From positions 1 to 28,507 of the forward strand of contig CAMHBH010000008.1 of the NCBI GenBank assembly GCA_946183175.1: a stretch of DNA of 28,507 nt, written 5' to 3'. Each line of letters starts with the position of its first letter. Positions within the stretch are counted from its first letter, which is position 1. Below the pieces are notes generated by a model that made no database searches, was not told the origin of the DNA, and worked only from the letters and a program-made list of their open reading frames with translations. Below are positions 1 to 7,937 of the stretch, in pieces. A program made the position numbers and the translations under genes. Source of the stretch: an uncultured Oscillibacter sp. (GTDB lineage: Bacteria > Bacillota > Clostridia > Oscillospirales > Oscillospiraceae).

Positions 1-49
1 ACGAGATGTCGCTATGTGACTGGAGTTCAGACGTGTGCTCTTCCGATCT
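1..49. other. Illumina adapter contamination at contig end
   Basis: Bases 1-7 (ACGAGAT) match the end of the Illumina P7 primer, bases 8-15 (GTCGCTAT) are an 8-base index, and bases 16-49 match the TruSeq read-2 adapter, ending in CTCTTCCGATCT. Native sequence therefore begins at base 50. Read on the minus strand the adapter stays open in the frame of the neighbouring gene and encodes RSEEHTSELQSH, a well-known adapter-derived artefact peptide. Any start, end or homology drawn from these bases is false. Confidence 0.98.
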
Positions 50-697
50 CATGCGCATATCGAAGACGCGCACAGCGCCCTTGTAGCCCTGTCTGCCCGA
101 GGTGACGGCGAGCCAGCCGTTTTTATTGAGGCGCGCCGAAAGAAAGGGCCCGTCGTCATCGGAAGTCAGGGACAGAATGGGACCGCTTTCGCCCAGCACG
201 TAGAGTTCGGAGCCGCCCACGTCCCAGGCCGTCACGCGGTTCCCGTTGGCCGACAGCGCCGGGGAAGTCATGCGCACGGGCTGCGCCCAGATTTCCTCCC
301 CGTTGGCCCCGAGGAGCCGGAGGCTGGTATCGGTCAGTACGACGAGCTTGTCGCCCATGGCGGCGAAGCGCGAGAGCGTGGAGGCGGGATACGTGAAAAA
401 TTTGTCGGTGTTGTCGCGGCTGCCGTAGTGCAGGTAGCGGCGCACGGCGTCGAGGCCCGTCCCGTGGCCCAGCGTCGAGAGCAACGCCGCGCCCAGCGCC
501 AGCCAGAGCAGTACAAGCATGGCGACGCGTTCAGGGAGCGTCCAGGGGCGCTGGAACGGCCTCCGGTTCTGATTCCGGGCGGCGTCCGCGGGGAGTAACA
601 CGTCGTCCATGTCGTCGTCGGGGAAGTCCTCCCAGTGAAATTCGTCGTCCGGGTCGGGCCGAGAGGGTTCCCGGTCGGGTTCGTGAAAGTCATTCAT
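50..697 (-). CDS. DUF5711-like membrane-anchored protein, 3' end missing
   Basis: 216 residues are visible before the adapter cuts the gene. The N-terminus (about residues 1-56) is acidic and proline-rich, one membrane segment follows at about 57-77, and the rest is an extracytoplasmic beta-rich region with short repeats of the type seen in PQQ/WD-like propeller blades (for example KLVVLTDTSLRLLGANGEEIW and ELYVLGESGPILSLTSDD). This layout fits the DUF5711 proteins of Clostridia; that assignment is from memory of the family. The start ATG at 697 overlaps the truA stop by 8 bases, so translation is probably coupled. A second ATG four bases downstream opens a Thr/Pro/Ser/Arg-rich frame that is a shadow. 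The function is unknown. Confidence 0.75.
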
Positions 698-1445
698 TCA
701 GGCGTCCATCCTCATACCAAAGTCTTGTAAGGTACAGCCCGCCGGGGGGGACAGTCGGCCCGGCGGCGGAACGGTCTCCGCGCTCCAGTATTCCGGGGAT
801 GTCCTCCGGGGCAAGTTTCCCCTCCGCCGCGTAGAGCACCGTACCCGTTATCGCGCGCACCATGTTGTAGAGAAAGCCGTTGGCGCACACGCGCAGTTCG
901 AGCAAGTCGCCCGTGCGCGTGACGTTGCACCAGTAGACGTGCCGGACGGTCGTCCGGGTCTCCGTGCCCACCGAACGCACGGCGCGGAAGTCGTGCGTCC
1001 CCTCAAACATGCGCGCGGCGCGGTTCATGAGCGTCTCGTCGAGGCGTTTCGGGTAGAAACAGGCGCGGTTTACGAAGAACGGGTTCCGGATACGCGAATT
1101 GTAAATCCGGTACGTGTACTCCTTGCGCAGGCAGGAAGTGACGGCGTTGAAGTCGGGCGCGACTTCCAGCGCCTCCCGTACCGCGATATCGTCGGGGGTA
1201 TGGGTGTTGACGGCGAACGGGAGCCTGTCGGCGGGGATTCGCGATTCCGTGCGGAAGTTGGCGACGTAGCGCTCGGCGTGTACGCCGGCGTCCGTGCGCC
1301 CGCAGCCCGTGACATGTACCCGCGCGCCCGTGATTTTGCACAGCGCCTTTTCCAGCGTCGCGCAGACGGAGACCGCGTTCTTTTGTACCTGCCAGCCGTG
1401 GTAGGCCGTGCCGTTGTACATGAGTTTCAGGGCGATATTCCGCAC
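690..1445 (-). CDS. truA: tRNA pseudouridine(38-40) synthase TruA
   Basis: TruA converts uridines 38-40 of the tRNA anticodon stem to pseudouridine in the cytoplasm. The protein is 251 residues, normal for the family. It shows the N-terminal YNGTAYHGWQ motif, the catalytic motif GRTDAGVHA with the nucleophile Asp at about residue 52, and the conserved FLYNMVRAITG segment near the C-terminus. I place the start at a GTG at 1445 because AAAGGAGG lies 7 bases upstream and the protein then begins MRNIALKLMYNGT as in relatives; a longer upstream reading frame has no support. It follows ecfT by 20 bases and overlaps the next gene by 8. An ecfA1-ecfA2-ecfT-truA order is a very common arrangement in Bacillota, where it sits downstream of ribosomal genes; here it is not. 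Confidence 0.96.
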   Translation of the reverse strand: MRNIALKLMYNGTAYHGWQVQKNAVSVCATLEKALCKITGARVHVTGCGRTDAGVHAERYVANFRTESRIPADRLPFAVNTHTPDDIAVREALEVAPDFNAVTSCLRKEYTYRIYNSRIRNPFFVNRACFYPKRLDETLMNRAARMFEGTHDFRAVRSVGTETRTTVRHVYWCNVTRTGDLLELRVCANGFLYNMVRAITGTVLYAAEGKLAPEDIPGILERGDRSAAGPTVPPGGLYLTRLWYEDGRLNE

Positions 1446-1465
1446 GTCCCCGCCTCCTTTCGTCG

Positions 1466-2272
1466 TTACAGTCCGAAGCGCCCCAGCACGAAGACCAGTA
1501 CGCAAATGACGCCGCCGATAGTCAGCGCATTATAGTCGCGTCTGGCGTAGCGCAGGACATGCAACCGTGTCCGGCCCTCCCCGCCGTGGTAACAGCGGCA
1601 CTCCATCGCCGTAGCGAGTTCGTCGGCGCGCCGGAACGCGCTCACGAATAACGGTACCAGTATCGGAATCATAGCCTTTGCGCGTTGAATCAGGTTGCCA
1701 TTCTCCAAGTCGGCCCCGCGCGCCTTTTGGGCTGACATAATTTTGTCGGTCTCTTCAATCAAAGTCGGGATGAACCGTAGCGCTATCGACATCATCATCG
1801 CGAGTTCGTGTACCGGAACCCGGAAGCGCTTCAGGCCGCCCAGCAGATTTTCCAGAGCGTCCGTCAGGCTGATAGGGCTTGTCGTGTAGGTCATGAGGAA
1901 CGTCCCCATAATCAGGAGCATGATTCGCAGAACCATGAACACGGCGGTTTTGATTCCGGTGTCGGTGACGGCGAGGAAGCCGAAACGGAAAAATTCCTGT
2001 TCCCCGGGGGTGAAAAAGAGATTCAATACCGCCGTAAAGATAATAATAAACAGTACGGGACGCAGGCCGCGAACCATAGCGCGGGGCGGTACGCGCGCCA
2101 GCCGCACGGACACCACTAAACAGGCGCACATGACGGCGTAGGACAGCAGTCCGTCGGCGCTGAACAGGGCGACGATGTAGAGCGTCACCAGTAGAATTTT
2201 CGTGCGGGGGTCGAGGCGGTGCGCGACGGTATCGCCGGGGAAATACTGTCCGAGGGTGATATCTTTTAACAC
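1466..2272 (-). CDS. ecfT: ECF transporter transmembrane subunit EcfT
   Basis: EcfT is the membrane scaffold of the energy-coupling factor transporter. It couples ATP hydrolysis by EcfA1/EcfA2 to uptake of vitamins or metal ions bound by exchangeable S subunits. At 268 residues it has the usual length. Several hydrophobic segments are visible (about 27-60, 72-90, 108-130 and a C-terminal helix). Both coupling motifs are present: AQKARGAD and, near residue 220, AMECRCYHGGEGRTR, where EcfT proteins normally have an A-R-x dipeptide (here CR instead of the usual AR). The start is GTG at 2272, which overlaps the ecfA2 stop by 7 bases and has AAAGGAGG 7 bases upstream. No S subunit is encoded in the window, as expected for a shared group II module. 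Confidence 0.95.
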   Translation of the reverse strand: MLKDITLGQYFPGDTVAHRLDPRTKILLVTLYIVALFSADGLLSYAVMCACLVVSVRLARVPPRAMVRGLRPVLFIIIFTAVLNLFFTPGEQEFFRFGFLAVTDTGIKTAVFMVLRIMLLIMGTFLMTYTTSPISLTDALENLLGGLKRFRVPVHELAMMMSIALRFIPTLIEETDKIMSAQKARGADLENGNLIQRAKAMIPILVPLFVSAFRRADELATAMECRCYHGGEGRTRLHVLRYARRDYNALTIGGVICVLVFVLGRFGL

Positions 2273-3132
2273 GACGCCGCCTCCTTTCGCAGACGCAGGA
2301 TTTCGCGTTCGAGGGCGTCGACGGTGTAGACGGCGGGCGGAATCGGTACGCCGCGCTGACGCAAGGCCGCCGCAATCCGGGCGGCGTGCGGGATATCCAG
2401 CCCCGCCGAAAGCAATTCCTCCGAACGGGAGAAGACTTCCGGGGGCGTGCCGTCCATCAGAATCCGCGCCGATTTGATAACCAGTATCCGGTCGACGTTC
2501 CGCGCGATTTCGTCCATACTGTGACTTACAAGCAGAATCGTCTTGCCCTGTTCGCGGTGGTACGCGCGGATATTCTCCATGAGGTTTTCGCGGCCCGCGG
2601 GGTCAAGTCCGGCGGTCGGCTCGTCGAGGATGAGTACGTCCGGTTCCATAGCCAGTACGCCAGCCAGCGCGGCGCGGCGTTTCTGTCCGCCGGACAGCTC
2701 GAACGGCGATTTGTCCAACTGGTCTTCGCGCAGTCCGACGAGGCGCGCGGCGTCGCGGACACAGCGGTCTAACTCCGCGCCGCGCTTTCCCTGATTCGTC
2801 GGCCCGAACGCGATGTCCTTGTAGACCGTCTCCTCGAAAAGCTGATACTCCGGGTACTGGAATACCAGCCCGACACGGAACCGAACGTCGCGTATCTGCT
2901 TCGGGTCGGCCCAGATATCCTTTCCGTCAAGCAGTACCTGTCCCTCCGTGGGGCGCAGAAGGCCGTTGAGATGTTGTATGAGCGTCGACTTCCCGGAACC
3001 CGTGTGCCCGATGATTCCGAGAAATTCCCCGCGCCCTACTTCAAAGCTGATATCTTTTACGGCGTCCCGCTCGAACGGGGTGCCGATACTGTACGTGTGG
3101 GTCAGGTGCCGGATTTGTAGAATGGATTCCAA
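2266..3132 (-). CDS. ecfA2: ECF transporter ATPase EcfA2
   Basis: This is the second ATP-binding subunit of the ECF transporter and forms a cytoplasmic heterodimer with EcfA1 under EcfT. The 288-residue protein has Walker A GHTGSGKST (42-50), the Q-loop glutamine at about 92, the ABC signature LSGGQ (146-150), Walker B VLILDE (166-171) and the switch histidine in VSHSM. The C-terminal 70 residues match the extra domain of EcfA proteins that contacts the partner ATPase. The start is TTG at 3132, four bases after the ecfA1 stop, with GGAAAGGA about 7 bases upstream; an ATG nearby lies in another frame. It overlaps ecfT by 7 bases, so subunits are probably made in a coupled way. Confidence 0.95.
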   Translation of the reverse strand: MESILQIRHLTHTYSIGTPFERDAVKDISFEVGRGEFLGIIGHTGSGKSTLIQHLNGLLRPTEGQVLLDGKDIWADPKQIRDVRFRVGLVFQYPEYQLFEETVYKDIAFGPTNQGKRGAELDRCVRDAARLVGLREDQLDKSPFELSGGQKRRAALAGVLAMEPDVLILDEPTAGLDPAGRENLMENIRAYHREQGKTILLVSHSMDEIARNVDRILVIKSARILMDGTPPEVFSRSEELLSAGLDIPHAARIAAALRQRGVPIPPAVYTVDALEREILRLRKEAASC

Positions 3133-3136
3133 AGCA

Positions 3137-3991
3137 TTATCCTTTCCGGGAGAGGGCGTCGGCGATAACGTCGGCGCACTCGTCCACCGAGAGCGCGTCC
3201 AGCGGCAGGGGCATTCCGTCCTGACAGAGACGGTCGAGCAGTTCGACGGTCTCCGGGACTGTCAGCCCGGTGTCGCGCAACTGCTCCACGCGCGAGAAGA
3301 CTTCCTTCGGCGTGCCGTCCATGACTACCCGCCCGTCGTCCATGACGATGACGCGGTCGGCGTCCTCGGCCTCGTTCATGTGGTGCGTGATAAGCAGTAC
3401 CGTGATTCCCTGTTCGCGGTTGAGGCGGCGGACGGTCGACAGTACCTCCCGGCGTCCCATGGGGTCTAACATCGCGGTGGCCTCGTCGAGTACGATACAG
3501 TCCGGGCACATCGCCAGAACTCCCGCGATTGCGATTCGCTGTTTTTGGCCGCCGGAGAGTAAATGCGGCGCGTGGGTGACAAATTCGCGCATACCCACGG
3601 CGTCCAGGGACGCGTCGACGCGCGCGCGGATTTCGTCCGTCGGCACGCCCAGGTTTTCCGGCGCAAAGGCGACATCCTCCTCCACGACATTCGCGACTAT
3701 CTGGTTGTCGGGGTTCTGGAACACCATCCCGACGCGCTGACGAATCGAAAGTAACAGCGTATCGTCGCGGGTGTCCATGCCCTCTACGGACACCGTGCCC
3801 TCGTCGGGCACCAGTACGGCGTTGCACATCTTCGCGAACGTCGACTTTCCGGAGCCGTTGTGCCCGAATACGACCGTAAAGGTACCGCGTTCGACGGCGA
3901 CGGTCACGCCGTCCAGCGCGGGCACGGCCTCGCGCCCTTCGGAGACCGGATAGGCAAAGCGGACGCTCTCCGCCTGGAGCATTACAGACAT
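3137..3991 (-). CDS. ecfA1: ECF transporter ATPase EcfA1
   Basis: First ATP-binding subunit of the ECF transporter, 284 residues. Walker A GHNGSGKST is at 43-51, the Q-loop glutamine at about 92 in VFQNPDNQ, the signature LSGGQ at 145-149, Walker B CIVLDE at 165-170 followed by an AT in place of the usual PT, and the switch histidine in ITHHM. I choose ATG at 3991 because AAAGGA lies about 10 bases upstream; a GTG at 4009 would add six residues and overlap the previous stop, but lacks a ribosome site. It follows the methyltransferase gene by 14 bases and is followed by ecfA2 after 4 bases. It cannot transport without an S subunit encoded elsewhere. Confidence 0.95.
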   Translation of the reverse strand: MSVMLQAESVRFAYPVSEGREAVPALDGVTVAVERGTFTVVFGHNGSGKSTFAKMCNAVLVPDEGTVSVEGMDTRDDTLLLSIRQRVGMVFQNPDNQIVANVVEEDVAFAPENLGVPTDEIRARVDASLDAVGMREFVTHAPHLLSGGQKQRIAIAGVLAMCPDCIVLDEATAMLDPMGRREVLSTVRRLNREQGITVLLITHHMNEAEDADRVIVMDDGRVVMDGTPKEVFSRVEQLRDTGLTVPETVELLDRLCQDGMPLPLDALSVDECADVIADALSRKG

Positions 3992-4005
3992 GGGCGTGTA
4001 TCCTT

Positions 4006-4926
4006 TCACAGTTCGGCAGTCCAGCGGCCCGCCGCGCCGCAGGGCAGGACAAGGCCCGATTCCGTCACGGGCAGGCCGAGTTCGTCCCAGGCCACCGTAC
4101 CGCCGAACTTCGGCTTTAGCAGTACGTTCAACAGGTAGCCCGTCACGGACGGGGCCAGCCCGGTCGTATAGGAGCTAATCAGGAAAAACAGGGGGCGGTC
4201 GGAGAGCGCGCCCACGCACAGTTTGACCAGGTCATATAGCTGGTCTTCGATTTTCCAGAGTTCGCCGCCGGGGCCGCGCCCGTAACTCGGCGGGTCCATA
4301 ATAATGGCGTCGTAGCGTCGCCCGCGGCGGATTTCGCGCTCGACGAACTTCACGCAGTCGTCGACAATCCAGCGGATAGGGGCCTTTTCCAGTCCGGACA
4401 GCCGCGCGTTCTCGCGCGCCCAGGCAACCATACCCTTCGCGGCGTCGACGTGGCACACGCTCGCGCCGGCCTTCGCACAGGCGACCGTCGCGCCGCCCGT
4501 GTACGCGAACAGGTTCAGCACGCGCACGCCCTCGCCGCCGCGCGGGAACAGGCCCGACAGCAGTCCGCCGCGCGTCTCCTCCGGCACGGGTACACGCGCG
4601 ATTTGTTCGCGCATAAAGTCCCAATTGGCGGCCTGTTCGGGGAAAAGTCCCGTGTGTTTGAAATTCATGGGCTTGATATGGAATGTCAAATCGCCGTATT
4701 CCACGGGCCAGTTTTCGGGGAGGTCGTTGGCCTCCCAATGTCCGCCGCCGCTCTGCGAACGCTGATAGCGTGCCCCGGCCTGTTGCCACAGCAGATTCTC
4801 CCGGGGCGTATTCCAAATCACCTGCGGGTCGGGCCGGATGAGGATTTCCCCGCCCCAGCGTTCCAGCCGCTCCCCGCCGCTACAGTCAATCAGTTCGTAG
4901 TCTTTCCACTTGTCCGCAATCCACAT
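4006..4926 (-). CDS. Class I SAM-dependent rRNA-type methyltransferase (RlmI-like)
   Basis: The 306-residue protein matches the methyltransferase domain of the RlmI/YccW group, which methylates cytosine in 23S rRNA. Visible landmarks are HTGLFPEQ (91-98), SAM-binding motif I LNLFAYTGG (137-145), an acidic residue after strand 2 in HVDAAKG (159-165), a second aspartate pair VDD (188-190) and the catalytic-loop motif DPPSYGRG (211-218). The N-terminal PUA domain of full-length RlmI is not obvious; the first 80 residues are different. The substrate base is therefore unproven. The ATG at 4926 has GGAAGGA 8 bases upstream. It lies 62 bases after the second DUF4230 gene and directly before ecfA1, with no functional link known to either. 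Confidence 0.85.
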   Translation of the reverse strand: MWIADKWKDYELIDCSGGERLERWGGEILIRPDPQVIWNTPRENLLWQQAGARYQRSQSGGGHWEANDLPENWPVEYGDLTFHIKPMNFKHTGLFPEQAANWDFMREQIARVPVPEETRGGLLSGLFPRGGEGVRVLNLFAYTGGATVACAKAGASVCHVDAAKGMVAWARENARLSGLEKAPIRWIVDDCVKFVEREIRRGRRYDAIIMDPPSYGRGPGGELWKIEDQLYDLVKLCVGALSDRPLFFLISSYTTGLAPSVTGYLLNVLLKPKFGGTVAWDELGLPVTESGLVLPCGAAGRWTAEL

Positions 4927-4988
4927 TTACAGTTCCTTCCTGTTTCATTCCGGATTGTCCCGCGCGGCCTGTTGCCAGAATCGCCCGG

Positions 4989-5660
4989 TCATTCGTACTT
5001 GATATTCAACTGGTATTCGTCCATGCCGGGCGTAGCCCGTAAAAGCGCCTCTATCGCGTTGCCGCTCTGCTCCTGCGCTTGACGCGGGAGGCCCATTTCC
5101 ACGGCTTTCGCCTCCATGGCGTCTTTCTGCGTCCGCCGGAACTCCGTCACGTCGTCGATTTGTATCCGGTTGAAGAGGCCGTTCTTCTCGTCGAGCGCGC
5201 GGAAGCCCTCCTCGGGCATTTCGTGGGAGATGACTTTACTTCTCGGCACGGTGACAGTCACGGTTTTGGCGGCCTCGCTGACGCGGATTTCCACCGCGCT
5301 GAGGTCTACCCCGTACTTTATCACGCCGTCGTAGGACACGATGAAACTTTTCCCCGTAAAGGGCACGCTCTGCCCGAACAGGACGTGTCCGGGGAACTCG
5401 GCCTTGTCGGCGTTGGTGTAGCGGTACTCGACCGTCACGAGGTCTTTTACGTACTTGAGCTCTTCTTTGAGGATAGAGCTTGTAATCGTGGGGCTGACGG
5501 GCTGAGCGGCGTCGAAATAGGTCGTAGTCCAGAAGGCCAGCCCCGCGCCCAGAAGCAGGGCGAAAAAGAATATTTTCACGCGCGACGGGCCGCGTCTGCG
5601 CGGGGGTTCCGCCGTCCCGACTTCGTCGGCGTCGGCCTTACTTCGCGTATTCGATTTCAA
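4989..5660 (-). CDS. DUF4230 family membrane-anchored protein, paralogue 2
   Basis: A 223-residue protein with a basic N-terminus, one membrane segment at about 29-48 and an extracytoplasmic DUF4230 domain. It is a close paralogue of the preceding gene: blocks such as VKDLVTVEY, SYDGVIKYGVD, ISHEMPEEGFRAL, NGLF and QAEQ-like QAQEQSG are shared in the same order. The start appears to be TTG at 5660, inside the end of the upstream gene (23-base overlap), with GGAGG about 9 bases upstream; no ATG is better placed. The biochemical role of DUF4230 is not known to me. Tandem arrangement and overlap suggest that the two proteins are made together and may form a pair. Confidence 0.8.
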   Translation of the reverse strand: MKSNTRSKADADEVGTAEPPRRRGPSRVKIFFFALLLGAGLAFWTTTYFDAAQPVSPTITSSILKEELKYVKDLVTVEYRYTNADKAEFPGHVLFGQSVPFTGKSFIVSYDGVIKYGVDLSAVEIRVSEAAKTVTVTVPRSKVISHEMPEEGFRALDEKNGLFNRIQIDDVTEFRRTQKDAMEAKAVEMGLPRQAQEQSGNAIEALLRATPGMDEYQLNIKYE

Positions 5661-6330
5661 GGCTGTACTCCTCCATTCCGGGCACGGCGCGCAACAGCGC
5701 GGAAATCGCCTCTCCCGACTGTTCCTGTGCTTTCTGGGGCATATCGAGTTCCTCGGCGCGGGTCTCCATCTTGTCTTTCTGCGTGGCGCGGAAGAGCGTC
5801 ACGTCGTCGATGTTGATTTTGTTGAACAGCCCGTTGGACTCGTAGAGCACCCGGAAGCCCTCCTCGGGGATTTCGTGCGAGATAATCTTCGCGCGCGGGA
5901 TTTCCACTGTGACGGTCTTCGTAATGCCGTTGACCGAAAGCCCCACCTGGCTGACATCCACGCCGTACTTAATCACGCCGTCGTAGGAGATAATGAACGC
6001 CTTTTTCGTCCACGGTACCGGAATCGTGTCAAAGAGCTTTTTCCCGGGGAGTTCCTGCTTGTCGGCGTCGGTGTAGTGGTACTCGACGGTCACGAGGTCG
6101 CGGACGTACTCCAACTGCTCGCGGAGCAGTTCACTGGTGATACCGGGCTCGGGCTGAACCATGTCGGCCTGGGAGGCAATCGCGGCGACGAGAATCGCGG
6201 CGAGTACCGCGACGCCCAGCAGGAAGATTTGAAACATCCGGGCCCGGAGGGGTGCTTTGCGCTTACTGTGTCTGTGCGCGTCCGGTTCCCGGACGGCCTG
6301 TCGGGACTGTGACTGCTCTTGCTTGCTCAT
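5638..6330 (-). CDS. DUF4230 family membrane-anchored protein, paralogue 1
   Basis: A 230-residue protein. Residues 1-31 are polar and basic, residues about 32-53 form one membrane segment, and the remainder is an extracytoplasmic DUF4230 domain with alternating strands and a C-terminal helical stretch (KDKMETRAEELDMPQKAQEQ). I choose ATG at 6330 because it has AAGAGGT upstream and follows a clear promoter 66 bases away; upstream in-frame sequence is promoter DNA. It is the first gene of the leftward operon that continues through the paralogue, the methyltransferase, the ECF genes, truA and the DUF5711-like gene. The function is unknown; membrane tethering with a folded outer domain is all that can be inferred. 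Confidence 0.82.
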   Translation of the reverse strand: MSKQEQSQSRQAVREPDAHRHSKRKAPLRARMFQIFLLGVAVLAAILVAAIASQADMVQPEPGITSELLREQLEYVRDLVTVEYHYTDADKQELPGKKLFDTIPVPWTKKAFIISYDGVIKYGVDVSQVGLSVNGITKTVTVEIPRAKIISHEIPEEGFRVLYESNGLFNKINIDDVTLFRATQKDKMETRAEELDMPQKAQEQSGEAISALLRAVPGMEEYSLEIEYAK

Positions 6331-6395
6331 ATGGAAACCTCTTTCTGACGCTTCTAAAAGGTATCGTACACTCCGCCGGAACGCTCTCCGGAAGT

Positions 6396-6431
6396 CCGCG
6401 ACATTATACCACGCCGCGCCGCAAAAGTACA
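6396..6431 (-). promoter_or_regulatory. Sigma-A type promoter for the DUF4230-ECF-truA operon
   Basis: On the minus strand a perfect -10 box TATAAT (6403-6408) is preceded by TGG, giving the extended -10 form TGnTATAAT. A weak -35 box TGTACT (6426-6431) lies 17 bases upstream. The start of transcription would be near 6396, leaving a leader of about 66 bases before the ATG at 6330. It is the only convincing housekeeping promoter in the window outside coding DNA. Confidence 0.8.
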
Positions 6432-6456
6432 GTGTTTTTTCGCGCGGAAATGGCAA

Positions 6457-6476
6457 CTCCCCCGGAAACGGGGGAG
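6457..6476 (-). terminator. Hairpin after the LtrA-family gene
   Basis: A perfect 8-bp inverted repeat CTCCCCCG/CGGGGGAG with a 4-base loop starts 8 bases after the LtrA stop codon and lies just upstream of the next promoter. The following bases on the minus strand are TTGCCATTTCC, so the uridine tract is poor. Its position favours a terminator, but it may be leaky or act only to protect the RNA end. Confidence 0.55.
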
Positions 6477-6484
6477 GCGTCGGT

Positions 6485-7615
6485 TTACGTTTCTTTGGCC
6501 GCGAGTTTGCGTTCCCGGAACAGGCGCAGGGACAGGTTGACGCAGTAGACGTACCCGACCGACATCGCGAAATTCATCACGGGATACCAGCGGGTCGCAA
6601 TCAGCAAGAAGATATAGCCGGCGGTAAACTGGATTAAGCGCAGGTAATAGCGTTGTCCGGCGCGTTCTTTGGCGTAGCGCTCCAGCAGGGACAGGAACAG
6701 CACGTAGGCCAGCACCCACGCCGACAGCGACATGATTTTGAAATCGCTGTCCGCCGTGGGATTGCGGAGCATTTCCATGACTTGCGTCAGGTAGTTCAGG
6801 GAGATTATCAGGAACATATGGATAAAGAGGTAATAGCTGTCGCCGAGGGACTTCCGGTCGCGGTCGATGATGTGGTCGTAGACGTAGCCGTAGTTGAGGA
6901 ACAGCCCCGAGGCGAACGCGAACGCAAGCAGGGAATGGGAGATTCCTTCCAGGGTGATTCCTTCGTCGAAAAAGCCTGACAACTCGACAATCATTTCCCC
7001 GAACGAGAACACCACGTACAGCATAACGCGTTCGGCGAGGTGCGGGAAATCGACGTGCAGTTTCTTGTCCTTCTGCCCGCCGACGCCCGCGCCGATACTC
7101 ACGACTATCGCCAGCGGAGACAGGACAATCCCCGTCCGCGCGAAAACCGGGATGGACGCCAGCACAATCGCCGCCTCTACCACAAGCAGATACGGCTCTT
7201 TCTCCATATACTCCTTGTAGGTCTTGTAACCCGAGGCCTTCCGGAGCGCGAACCAGTATTGAAACGCCAAATGCAGGAGAATCACGGCGGCGGCGACGTG
7301 AATCTGGGCGTAGTAGTTGGGCCAGTCGTCGCGGATACCTCCCGCGAGGTAGTAGAGCAGGTACATGTTGATAAAGATACAGAGGTTGCGCTGCTTGGGG
7401 AACTGCGGGAAGCGGTTGATAAAGAGGACGGACAGGTACCAGATTTCGAGACAGCCGATGGAGAAGAGCAGGAAGGCCGTGTAAGCGGACACGTCGGGCG
7501 CGCCGTTCTCCAGATTCAGCAGGGAGCCGCAGCGGCTGAGGGTGTGGACGAAAATCAGGTCATAGATGAGCTCTATGTACTCTACTTTCCGTTCTTCTTC
7601 CATGAAATCAAGCAT
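6485..7615 (-). CDS. LtrA family (low temperature requirement A) membrane protein
   Basis: A 376-residue polytopic membrane protein. The N-terminal VEYIELIYDLIFVHTL resembles the LtrA hallmark (W-x-ELFFDL-x-F-V), and HLAERVMLYVVFSFGEMIVEL matches the second family block (H-x-x-ER-x-x-L-x-x-x-x-x-GE). About nine or ten hydrophobic segments alternate with short charged loops. The family is named from Listeria but its transported substrate or reaction is not established. I choose ATG at 7615, with GAAAGGA about 9 bases upstream; an ATG 12 bases further down is also possible. It is flanked by a terminator-like hairpin on each side and so is probably a single-gene unit unrelated to motility. I see no clear promoter in the 77 bases before it. 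Confidence 0.8.
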   Translation of the reverse strand: MLDFMEEERKVEYIELIYDLIFVHTLSRCGSLLNLENGAPDVSAYTAFLLFSIGCLEIWYLSVLFINRFPQFPKQRNLCIFINMYLLYYLAGGIRDDWPNYYAQIHVAAAVILLHLAFQYWFALRKASGYKTYKEYMEKEPYLLVVEAAIVLASIPVFARTGIVLSPLAIVVSIGAGVGGQKDKKLHVDFPHLAERVMLYVVFSFGEMIVELSGFFDEGITLEGISHSLLAFAFASGLFLNYGYVYDHIIDRDRKSLGDSYYLFIHMFLIISLNYLTQVMEMLRNPTADSDFKIMSLSAWVLAYVLFLSLLERYAKERAGQRYYLRLIQFTAGYIFLLIATRWYPVMNFAMSVGYVYCVNLSLRLFRERKLAAKET

Positions 7616-7653
7616 AAGCGGGTTTCCTTTCGTGTGGTAGTTTGGTAAAGCGA

Positions 7654-7679
7654 TTCCCCGCAAAAAATCGGCGGGGGAA
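7654..7679 (-). other. Stem-loop in the leader of the LtrA-family gene
   Basis: An inverted repeat TTCCCCGC/GCGGGGGAA with one bulged G and a 9-base A-rich loop lies 39 bases before the ATG. On the minus strand the loop carries six T residues, but no T tract follows the stem, so it does not look like a terminator for the upstream gene. It could be a leader structure or chance. Confidence 0.3.
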
Positions 7680-7692
7680 CGTATCGGACGTG

Positions 7693-7724
7693 AAAGACGG
7701 CCCTCCGAAGGGCCGCCGTCTTTT
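7693..7724 (-). terminator. Terminator-like hairpin after the YjfB-like gene
   Basis: On the minus strand AAAGACGG pairs with CCGTCTTT and CCCT with AGGG around a TCGG loop; a three-base bulge (CGG) separates the two helices. It starts 5 bases after the stop codon and ends in TTTC, so the stem itself provides the U run. The arrangement is nearly symmetrical and could stop transcripts from either side. No gene on the plus strand needs it. Confidence 0.7.
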
Positions 7725-7729
7725 CGATT

Positions 7730-7912
7730 TCAGGCGTACACGTCGACGTACTGCCCCTTGGGAATCCGCGGGAGCATTTCCAGCTCGTTGAGCGCCATTT
7801 GCGCGTCCATGTTCATGGCCTCTTTTTCCAGACGCGCGGAATAGGCCTGTTCGAGCGTCTCGGCCTTCAGGGCCATACTCTGGTAGAGTACCGTATTGGT
7901 AAGGGCGTCCAT
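7730..7912 (-). CDS. Small YjfB-like putative motility protein
   Basis: A 60-residue acidic, helical protein without a signal peptide or membrane segment. It has the layout of the YjfB family: a Met/Leu/Ala-rich first half (VLYQSMALKAETLEQ), a lysine-glutamate patch with EAMN, a LEMLP segment and a short tail of the form G-x-x-V-D-V. The match is by eye and not strong. Supporting context is good: GGAAGGAGG lies 6 bases before the ATG, a sigma-28-type promoter lies just upstream and a terminator follows directly. yjfB of Bacillus subtilis is, to my knowledge, also read by the motility sigma factor. The molecular role is unknown. Confidence 0.65.
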   Translation of the reverse strand: MDALTNTVLYQSMALKAETLEQAYSARLEKEAMNMDAQMALNELEMLPRIPKGQYVDVYA

Positions 7913-7937
7913 GGAAAAGCCTCCTTCCGTAGCCGTT

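Noticed and set aside
334..693. 119-residue minus-strand frame starting MTFTNPTG, next to the truA stop
   Set aside because: It is Thr/Pro/Ser/Arg-rich and lies one frame off. The frame starting at ATG 697 has a membrane segment and a coherent outer domain, and stays open to the adapter.
7665..7672. GCCGATTT on the minus strand before the LtrA-family gene, resembling a sigma-28 -10 box
   Set aside because: It matches only 6 of 8 positions of the -10 box, no TAAA-like element lies about 15 bases upstream, and it is part of a stem-loop.
7682..7689. CCGATAC on the minus strand near the terminator, a second sigma-28-like box
   Set aside because: The upstream spacer region is the terminator stem and has no TAAA match.
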